This document shows positions 1 through 9,483 of a DNA stretch of 64,000 bases, one piece after another. The stretch comes from Pyrenophora tritici-repentis (taxonomy: Eukaryota > Ascomycota > Dothideomycetes > Pleosporales > Pleosporaceae). The stretch covers positions 3,286,001-3,350,000 of the forward strand of contig NC_089399.1 in assembly GCF_003171515.1 (NCBI RefSeq). The letters are read 5' to 3'. The position numbers and the translations under genes were made by a program. The notes beneath the pieces were generated by a model. The model worked only from the letters and a program-made list of their open reading frames with translations, made no database searches and was not told where the DNA came from. Positions within the stretch are counted from its first letter, which is position 1. Each line of letters opens with the position of its first letter.

Positions 1-302
1 CGTTCCGATATTACTACCTGAGACTGTTCAATCTACACATCAGCCAACTATACGATGCGGTAACCTGTGGTATCGTTTTGTACCTGGAATCATTTCACAA
101 GTCTCATCCGGTCTATTGTGAGTCGCTGATTGGCAGAGAAGTCAACAAACAAAACAACCAACATTTGAGGCGTAGATGTTGATTGATTAGCTCATTTCTT
201 AGGGTTACAGTTTGTTTGTTTGAGTTGATGAGACTGAAGAGCCAATTTTTGGTTGCTTGATTGATTGAATATTGATAGACTTAAGGTTCTGAAGGGACGT
301 TT
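1..302. other. Flank downstream of hAT transposase, no gene
   Basis: This stretch lies 3' of the leftward transposase. It contains scattered TTGATTGATT-type runs, which also occur on the other side of the transposase around 3540-3650 and may be subterminal repeats of the element. I could not identify a terminal inverted repeat or target duplication here, and the left end of the element may lie outside the window. Confidence 0.4.
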
Positions 303-2982
303 CTATGACAATTCTGCAGGCGGCTCTTCCCACGTTCCTATCGCAAACTCTTCCGTGAGCTCCTCATCAGTATGCTTTGCTGCTGTTGTCGTGCTTGGTG
401 TTGTAAAACCTGCACGAGTCCACCGTTGCAAGCACACCAAAGCAGCCAGTAACTGCGCGCCAATTTTCCGCCTTTGTGGCTCAATTATATCGCCAGTTCC
501 CGCAAAAACGCGCTCACAATCAGAGCTGGAGGCGGGTATAGTCAACACGTCGATCGCCAATCGTGAAAGATGTGGATACTTCGGCTTCAACGATAACCAG
601 TACTGTACAGCTGTTGGACCCTCCTTGTGTTGATCAGACGTCCATATAGGCTCTTTTAACCAGCTATCGTACTCATCCTCCACCTCCATTGTATGCTCGC
701 CGTCCTCATCTAGTATAGCGTCGATAGCGTCGTCAAAGCTGCTCATGGTAGGTTTTGGCGCAGGGGTTGGTGTTGTGGCAGCAGCGGCAGGCTTGTAGGC
801 AGCCCAAACCCGCAGAAACTTCGCGTGCGCGGTGCTCAATTGTGTAGGTTTGTTGCGCCAGAAGCGCTTAGAGTATGTTTTATATCGTGGATATAGTGCC
901 GTAGCTGCGTAGTAAATGGGACTTTGGAGGATCTTAGTAAAGTAATTGCTCGCTTTTCGCCTCGCGGCTCGCAGGTTGATCGGGATGTGATTTTCGGGCG
1001 CCTCAGATGGCTCGTGGTTGACCGATTCGTATGGCCGAAGGCGTGCATCCAGCTCAGTTATCACACTCTCAAATACTGGGATGACCTCGTAGAGTGCGCC
1101 AAAACGGCCACACTTGCCGCGGCCTTGGAGGCGATCTGTAGCAAACTTGAGCGGCTGCAGTATCGCCATGTACTCAGTAATCACCGCCCAGTCAGCCGCC
1201 GTAAGGCCGTCTGACCTCATCCACCGCGGCACATCAGGCAGCTTGTTTCCTCTAATAGCTGCCTGTTCGTCAGCCTGTTCAGTCTCGCGAATGTGGTACG
1301 TGGCGTATGCGTTGATAGCTTGTTGGAGCTGAACTCCGCGCTTAAAGCAGTCGTAATAGCTGTTCCAACGTGTAACACACGGCTTAATTGGCTCGCGAGT
1401 GCCGCCGCTGGCGCCTGTGGGCATGCTGTTAACTGCCTCGCGTTGGCAATCTTCAAAAATGCTCCACTGCTTCGGCGGGTTGATGTAGTTGATAATATCA
1501 AGATACACGCCAAGCGGTCCTTCTTTCCGCCACTCCTTCATGTAAAAATCCTCCATCTTTGTGTTCTCCAGGGCGTTGTTATACGCGTCAGCATCCCTCC
1601 CGAACATAATCGTTTGGCCAACAAGGTTAAGTATGTGGCAAGCGCAGCGGAGGCGGCGATCGGAGGCAGAAAAGTGGTACATCGCGGCGAGTTTGTTAAC
1701 AGCGGTGTCGTTATTGTAAGCGTTATCGAGCACAAAGTAGCCGAGTTTGCTGCGATTGATGCTGAAGGATTGCAGGGATTTTGGTTACAGCGTCAGCTAT
1801 CGCCTCACCAGTGTGGGCACCCACCAGCTGCGGCAGCGCGATGGGTAGGTCAACTATCGCGCCCTTACTGTTGGCGTAGTGAGCAACTACAGAAAAGAAG
1901 CCACGTTTGCCGCCTTTTGTCGTCCACCCATCGAAGCTTATATGTACCTTGCTCTCGGCTTCAGCCAACGCGCGCACCACCTGAGGTCGTAGCCAACTGT
2001 ACAACCTCATCACGAACGCTGACACGCTGTTATGAGACCTCCATAACGCCGCCTCTGCCTCAGGATTAGCAAGCCTGATCATCTTGCGAAAAGCCGGCGT
2101 CTCAAACTCGCGGAGTGGTCTGTTGTTGTCGACCAGCCAGAGCGCAGCTGCTTGCCGAAATTCTTGTACGTCGAAGTTTCCTATAGTCTTGTACGCCTCT
2201 AGACTAAATTTGACACCGCTTAGAGCTGCCTGACGAAGTGATTGTTGTCCATGTTTGCGGAGAGGTTTGCTTAGGATTGGACCATCTTTGCTGAGCCGAT
2301 GACCAGGTTTATCAAGCTGGAGGTGCCCGTTGGCGGCAGTGGTTGACTTCGTTACTCGGTGTACACCATTAGGTAGCTTATGAATATGACAGTACTTGCA
2401 CACAAAGTACAACTCATCTGGGTGGTGAGTACCCTCCTTCCAGACACGCCAGCCGTGTTGAAAAATCCAGCTTGCCTTGCCTCGTGGAGTGCTCAGCGGC
2501 GCGACAAACCCCTTTAATCGCGACCAATCGACGCCCTCAAAGTCGCGAAAATCGACGCTCACAGCGCTATCCTCCTCCACCGAAGCCTCAGTGGCAGCGC
2601 TAGAGAAAGCTAAAGGCTGTACAATAGAGTCCTCTGGCTTATCAAACATTAACTGCGACTCCCAGGCTGGCTCATCAGTGAGCCGAGAGGCTTGTGAGGC
2701 AGCCAAAATAGGCAGTGGTGATGCCCGCCGAGGGCGCTCCTCGGGTTGTTGTACAGGCTTACATGGCGGTTCAATAGCCCGTGTGGGCGGCTCGATAACT
2801 TCTGTAGGCGGCTCTGTAGGCGGATCCGGCGTACTTTCTGGCAGCTCTATCGGCTGGGTTGGCTGGCTGCCGTCACCCAACAGCGCCTTGAGCGTAGGTT
2901 TGCGCGTACGTTGTGCTCGCTTGAAGGGAGTATCAGCTTCTTCGGCAGCCTCGGGCTTGCGTTTTGCTGGTATAGAGGGCAT
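303..2982 (-). pseudogene. hAT-family transposase, one frameshift
   Basis: Two overlapping leftward frames (2982-1723 and 1733-303) together make one hAT transposase of about 890 residues. The first frame has a Pro/Glu-rich N-terminus, a BED-like zinc site (YFVCKYCHIHKLP, then paired His) and the first catalytic Asp region (SFDGWTTKGGKRG). The second has the next Asp (VLDNAYNND) and the C-terminal hAT dimerisation region (VLTIPASSSDCERVFAGTG). The frames meet in a run of four T (plus strand, about 1779-1782). Dropping one base there joins them without a break, so I read a one-base insertion. Except for that shift the gene is open from end to end, which suggests recent loss. The chemistry would be DDE cut-and-paste transposition in the nucleus. 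I could not define the ends of the element. Confidence 0.85.
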
Positions 2983-4235
2983 GGATAAGGCTAAAAGTAA
3001 GCCGGAGCCGCGAGAAAGTAAGGTGTTGTTAAATGTTATAAGCCTGATGTCAGTAGCACTAGGAATGGAACATGTGTGAATCGTGTTGTGTATTGTGCTA
3101 CAGGAATTGAGATCTATGTCTCTGCCAGCTAGCGTTGTGGGCGCTAAGCCTCGTACGTACTAGCCTGGAGTGAGTGAGAGATGGGATGGAACCTAGGTCA
3201 TATAACTTTGTCAGATTTTTATGGATGGGATCAAGTGTATTGTCTGTCTCTGTCTACGGCTCTGTCTGTGGGAGGTGGCCTCGCCTCGGGCTTGGCAGTG
3301 CTAAGTCCCGGCGCTAGCCCTGGTTTGGGGGTCTCATGTCCTTCCCCAACCACCATCGGCTCGATCATGGAGCAAAACCTCGCCTCAATCTGACAAACTT
3401 ACACGCGAGTAGGCTTAGTAAGCAAGATCCAACACTAAGAATTCGTCGTTGAGCAGCTATCCCAGAGGCCTCACCTAGGTATCCCCCTCCCTCGCTTACT
3501 ATCAAACAACACCAATCCTATCAACATTTTGTTCTCAAGATTGGTTGATTGATTGACAGAAATACAGTGGCTAACTGTTGGTTAGTTGGTTGGCTCCGAA
3601 TCAAACAAATCAAACAACAATATTGATGAGATATTGATTACTGACAACCTTGCTGATTGGTGACCACTTTGAAACCATCGTTCTCCCTTGACACAGCTTG
3701 AAAGGCTGAAGAGCCGTCATAAAACATTCTGATGACGCGTGTGTGATAGGGAGCTTGGCGCTTCTCCTCCATTTCGTAAGTCTTTGAAAGGCATGGTCAA
3801 CGCCAAGGCTCCTCGAACCGGGCAATGGACTCTCGCTACCATGACTTACAACATTCTCAAGTGAGGTTCCACGCAAGGTCATCTTGCGAAGCCGATGTAC
3901 TATACTCCGTATCAGTACCCATCGCTCTGCAAGGTACATTCTAGACATGGCCACAATCTGGATGGCTGGCAGCACGCATGGACAGCCTGTTGTTTCTGCC
4001 GTGGTCCCTTATATGTGTGCCATCATGATCCCGCATCCATTCATCACCCCTCGAGGCCAGTCAGGTACCCTCATCAACGTTTTCTTGGGACAACCCTCAC
4101 TCTCTTGGGTACCCCGTCATGTTCATCATTCGTTCCCTACAGGCTTCGGCCCTTTTTCTTTCATTTTCAACGCTGGCTGAAGAGTGGAGTTTGCATCGAA
4201 AGCACGATTAACATGCCCAGCAAAATGAGAACGCA
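2983..4235. other. Intergenic, no supported gene
   Basis: This is the region upstream of the hAT transposase and presumably part of that element. It holds short repeats of the GATTGATT and GGTTAGTTGGTTGG kind at 3540-3600. Several short open frames occur (for example 3975-3610 leftward), but none has recognisable domains or codon bias. Confidence 0.4.
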
Positions 4236-5738
4236 ATATACCCAGTACATCAACCACGAGCCGCATCACACAATGGAGTGACCGAAAAGCATCAGTACCA
4301 GCTGATCTGTCCAAATGACCAATGGCAGGCGTTCCTGGACAGTGTGCCGAAGAACGGAGTCACTGTTTTCTGTAACGACTATCTGGGTATTCCACCTGCA
4401 ACCACGGTTGTCGAATTTACTCCGACAGTCTCAGTTCCAGAATGTCTCGTATACTGAAGCCTTGCTTACAGCATGCAGTACTGTCACAACCAGTGCCAAC
4501 TCTACCACTGCGACAACCATCACTTCGCGTGTGGTGACCACTTCCACGGTTGTAGAGACAGCTACCACTACAATCATACCCAGACGGCGAGCGGCTAATC
4601 TCTTTGCTGTTGGAGAGCAAATTTTCTCAGCTGTTGTTGCCAATGGTACATCAGTCACCCCGGCGAGTGCTCCAGTATTTCCAACAAGTTCGAAGAACAC
4701 GCAACAGCTACAAGCCGAATCTGCGCTTGCAAACGCGTGTTCTTGCAAGATGGTGGATCCAACCGCAACAGTGACGGAGTCTTACACGGTTCCTGCTGTC
4801 GTAAGTTACATCGCCCTGATCAAGAAACTTGGCTGATACTGTATCTTATAGACTAGCACAGTTGGTTTCAGAATCTTGTCAATCATCACACTCACAGATA
4901 CCAGAGTCTTCACGGCAAGAACGACCGTAATCAGGACTTCGTCTACGAGCGCAAGCAGCTCAAGGTTAGTCTTCATCAAGTCCTTTAACAGCATGCAGAT
5001 CGCTAAAACAAATAGTGTCCTTTCTTCTGTCGTTTCGTCTTCTGCCGCAAGTTCTGGTATTGGCGCCGACGCGACTTCTGTATCCTCCAGTGAGCAGACA
5101 TCGATCTCAGCCGCTCTTCAGTCAAGCGCCGCTGTAACGCCCATGTCTATTACCACAAGCTCCACTACGCCAATTACTAGCGCTCCTACCTCTTCCGTGC
5201 CTTCGGTTACTGCCATCCCTTTCAGCTGCCCTGAAGATGATGGCAAGCACATAGATCAAATCGTGGATGGTGTTCGACTCAACTACATAGTCATGTGTAA
5301 TACACAACTCCAGACTGAAGACCGCGTTGGACCACCAGTCCCAGTGGATAGCGAAACAACATGTGCAGCGCAGTGCTCTCTTCTAAACGCCCAGACTGGT
5401 CAAGATACCTGTCAAGCCGCATCTTTCCAAGCTTATACTGATGGCCGCTCTGGTGGCACGTGTACAATTAGCCGATCAAGTCCGGGATATGTCGAGAGTC
5501 CTGGTTCGATCACTGTTGTACACAAGTATCTATTCCAGTGGTGACCAGTGCAGGAATCTCAACTCTACGAGTAACAGCAGCCAATCGATCGATGCATCGG
5601 CCCTGTATGCATCGATAACATCGGCTAGAGTGTCTGTATCAATAGCTGGCCTTATAACGCAAACCGCTGACGGCGGGGTCTACATGACATCCTTTACTAC
5701 TGAGTCTACCGATGCCAGCGGCTATAGACATTGGCGGT

Positions 5739-6077
5739 TACTCTAGCCTTTATTGCAAGTACTAGGATTGGCACGAGAAAATGGCACCTTGGGCAAACCA
5801 CCGAACAGACAGACACTGTATAAAACTACAAAAACAATATTTCCTTATCCAAAAGAGCCCGCTGCTACATCTCTTTCTATTCACCACACTGCTCTTTAGC
5901 ACCCGCGCCAATGGAAGACTAGCTCTGAAATTGGAGTACGCAAAACACCACCCAAATTGTACAAGACCCATAGAAACTCCACAACGACCATCATACATAG
6001 AACGGCTTAGCCAAAGTCCTACATAGTCACCGACTGATACAGGACTCTAATGGAAATATAATAATAATAATAATAAT
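5739..6077 (+). mobile_element. 5'-truncated LINE 3' end (copy 1)
   Basis: A 339-bp insert that ends in an (ATA)n run and is flanked by a duplicated AGACATTGGCGGT (5726-5738 and 6078-6090). It matches the 3' end of the LINE at 47625-52729: the end of the ORF2 frame (GACACTGTATAAAAC), then GAGCCCGCTGCTACATCTC, then the terminal GTCC...GGAC hairpin and AATGGA before the tail. The 5' truncation, A/T repeat tail and 13-15 bp duplication are the marks of target-primed reverse transcription. It interrupts the adhesin-like gene in coding sequence. Confidence 0.9.
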
Positions 6078-6461
6078 AGACATTGGCGGTGGTATGTGGT
6101 CTCTGCGTCTTCAAGCTATTGGCGGGCAGTATGGGCGACGATTTGGGAATGTACGGCTCTTTTAACTCGCACAATCATTTCGCAGCCGATTACCTCTGTT
6201 GAGGTGACCACAACAACGATTATCAATGGCGCCACAACTACACTTATCTGGGGTACTAAGACATCAATCTTTACTAACGGAGGTGGGGGTGTGAGTCCTC
6301 CAACTTTTGTGCCTGCTGTCACTACCGATAGTAACGGCGACGTCACTACCCTTTTCTCGTTGGCAGCGCAAACAGGAACCGGTGGAGAAGGCATTGTATC
6401 CCCAACTGGTACACCGGTTGCTGGTAACATAAAGGTTTCGGGTAGCACTTTTGCATTCACC

Positions 6462-9202
6462 CATACATGGGCAGCTTAACGCGTTTGCGTAAAACGTTTT
6501 AGCTTAAAACGTTTTAAAACGCTTTAACAGCTTAAACTGTTCACGCGTTTAAGAAAATCCTTAAACGCGTGAACGATTTAAAAACGCTATAAGAGGCTTG
6601 GCGCCAAGCACCCCACCTTTGCATCTCAAAAACTCTGCAACCACTCCCCACTAACCTGAAATCTCAACAAATCCATTATCTATAGCATCTATTATCGTTA
6701 TGTCATCGAATACCTTGTCAGCAAGTGCGATATCAACGCCACCGTCGCGAAGACCCGCAACGCCGCCACACTTTGACGCTGTTATACGAACCGAAACTGT
6801 CTGTAACACCAGCAATGCAAAGCGCCAGCGTTTGAAAAAGCAGTATGTGTGCAAACGCTGTCGCTCATGGTTTAGCAGTCACCGAGTAAACTCTATCCAC
6901 CATGTTCTAGCATATCATACAACGTCAGAGTCTTCTCAGCCCTCGCAAACTTCTTCTTCGTCGTCGCAACCAGCTATCACTTCAGTGTTTAGGACTGTCT
7001 CTGATCAGACAATTATCCGCAACGCCTTCAATGAACAAGGGTATCGCGATGCGCTTGTCGGTCTTCTGACTCGACGTCGAATAGCCTTTTCATCAATCGA
7101 ATGGTCTGAAATGAGGGATCTAGCGCTTGCTTGCAATCCATTTATTGAAGACCAGCTTATCACAAGTCGACGTACAGCCGTACGTCTTATCGCCTCGAAT
7201 TATCAGCTTTATAAAGGCCATGTAATTAAAGGCAGCTTATCGACGGCTGTGAGTCCTATCCACATATCAACCGATCTCTGGACATCACCGTTCCGTTCAT
7301 CTCTCCTTGCTGTATGCGCACAGTGGGTCGATCACGAATATAAGCTTCAGAAGGCTCTTTTAGGACTGCCAGAATGTCGTTACAGCCACTCTGGAGAACA
7401 GCAAGCGCACTTACTTCTTCAAACCCTCGAGGAATATGGGATACAGTCTAGAGTTGGCTGGCATACGGGTGATAACGCAACATCTAACGATACCTGTTTG
7501 GAGCATCTTGAAACCCTCCTTCGAACTAAGCACAACGTAAGCATGGCTTTTAATATAAAAATCGGCCTTCGCTGCTTAAGTTACGCGATGGTGCTAATAT
7601 TAACAAGGTTAAATTTACTGCTAAAGAGCGCCGTATCCGATGTATCGGTCATATTATCAATTTATCCTTGCAGGCATTCCTGCTTGCATCCTCTAAGGAG
7701 GCTCTTACCGCTGCTCTCGACGCCGTAACGGATGTTATGGGGAAGAGCTTCTCGCAGAGTTTTCAAGCGTTCTTACTTCTCGACAGAGAAACCCTAGAGC
7801 CCAAGCCCAAGCTGTTCCACAAACCTCACAGAGACAAAGGTTGTCTCGCCGAAGACGCAGCGTTGATAGCCATGGGTCTGTTGATGAGGACTTTTGTGGT
7901 ATTGAGAACATCTCTACACTACGCAAATTACATCAACTATGTGTCTGGCTGCGCAACTCAAGTATACATGCAGCAGAGTGGGATCGCAAGGTAGGCCTCC
8001 GCTTAGGGATTGACAATCAGACTCGGTGGTCTTCATGGTACTCAGTTATGGATCGGGCTATTAAGAAGATGGCTGCAATTAAGGTCTTTATGCACGATAA
8101 CGAGAAACACCTTAACGAGATCCGTCTTACTTCTGACGACTGGGATATACTACAAAAAGCACATACATTTTTACAACCATTTGCATCAGCAACGCTATAC
8201 GCGGAGGGAGATAAATCGTCTATCTCTCAATCTCTTTTGATTATGGACTCTCTTTTAGTCCACTATGAGCAGCAAAAGGTAAGCATTAACGTGTTATCCG
8301 AACTTTAAGTCTTCGGTTAACAGCTTTATAGATACATTACTCTAAAGATGAAAATGAGGACCTTCGCATGGTTCGATCGATCGAGATGGGCTGGTTCGTA
8401 CTTGAGAAGTACTACAACATGACTGATCAGGTTCCGGTGTACGCTTCCGCTATTCTTCTAAATCCCGCAAGTAGAGCAGCATATCTCAAGAAGAACTGGC
8501 CAGCCGAATGGTACGAACCAGCTATTAACGCTGCTCAAAACTTTTGGGTGAATGAGTTTAAGGACGCTTTGCCTTTAGCTAGCCCTACAGCTTCTCAACA
8601 AATGGCTCCTCCTTTAAAGCAACGCGGTGCCGTTCTCGATCAGATTCTACAACAGATGTCAGTTGCGGCGGCAGATCAATCAAACAGCGACGATCTTAAA
8701 ATTTTCGCAGAAAGTCCAGTAATACAAATCGACTGTAGCCCTCTTGAATGGTGGTGCCGATCGGAGCAACGGCAGCGCTACCCTAGGCTAAGCAACATGG
8801 CTATCTCTATTCTTTCTATCGCTGCAGAGTCGTCCGAGCCAGAGAGAACATTCTCAGGTGCAAGAAGAACCTGTTCATGGGATCGGTCGAGGCTCACTTG
8901 CGCCAACATTGAGAAGATCGAGTGCATTGGCAGTTGGCTTAGGGAAGGCCACATAAAACCGTGTTCTCTCAACGGAATGGGTCTACCAATGGAACCAGAG
9001 CAAGATGACGAAGCAGAGATGATAGGGGATGAGGTAGAGGAGATTCTAGAATGGACATAACCCGGTCTTGGCATGATGTATCTTATATCGTTTTTATATC
9101 GTTTATATCGTTAAACGCTTTAACGTTATAAGGATTTTTGCTTAAACGCGTTAACGTTTTAAGGTTTGCCAAAACGATTTAAAAACGATTTGCCCATGTA
9201 TG
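6462..9202 (+). mobile_element. Complete hAT DNA transposon, 2741 bp
   Basis: Both ends can be read directly. The element begins CATACATGGGCA and ends TGCCCATGTATG, a perfect 12-bp terminal inverted repeat. It is flanked by a perfect 8-bp target duplication, CATTCACC (6454-6461 and 9203-9210), as expected for hAT elements. Subterminal regions (6475-6590 and 9080-9195) are dense in AAACG/CGTTT words, probably transposase-binding sites. Removing the element and one duplication gives GGTAGCACTTTTGCATTCACC followed by TCTACTGGC, which reads on in frame through the host gene. Inside is a three-exon transposase with one frameshift. Confidence 0.95.
6700..9060 (+). pseudogene. hAT transposase, three exons, one frameshift
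   Basis: Exon 1 (6700-7536) has a C2H2/BED-like finger (YVCKRCRSWFSSHRVNSIHH) and the first catalytic region (HISTDLWTSPFRSSLLAV). An intron at about 7537-7580 (gtaagc...cttaag) leads in phase to exon 2, which carries the conserved RIRCIGHIINLSLQAFLLAS block. A second intron at about 8279-8331 (gtaagc...ttatag) leads in phase to exon 3, which has the hAT dimerisation domain (MAISILSIAAESSEPERTFS). Inside exon 2 the frame slips near 7740; upstream (LQAFLLASSKEAL) and downstream (HGSVDEDFCGIENISTL) pieces are both clearly coding but in different frames. The copy is therefore probably inactive unless the slip is an assembly error. It lies wholly inside the 6462-9202 transposon. Confidence 0.88.
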
Positions 9203-9483
9203 CATTCACCTCTACTGGCGATGCCGGCGTTCTCCCGCCCATTCCCACACCATCAGCAGTTGTCAGCACCATCGTATCCTCCGGAAACGCACAGCTCACT
9301 ATTTCCGGCTGAACTTACACCAGCAACAGTGATGGAGGCGAGGGCGTCATTCCACCACCTTCTACTACGAATAGCTCCGGGAGCGGAAACATCACAATCT
9401 CGGGCAGTACATACACCTCCGTATCAACGGGTCTTGACGGAGTCATCACCCCCACCGTCACCACTGCAATTGGGAACTCCAGT

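Noticed and set aside
1..3650. Full boundaries of the first hAT element
   Set aside because: I compared TTGATTGATT-rich flanks on both sides for inverted ends and an 8-bp duplication and found no convincing pair, so no element boundaries are given.
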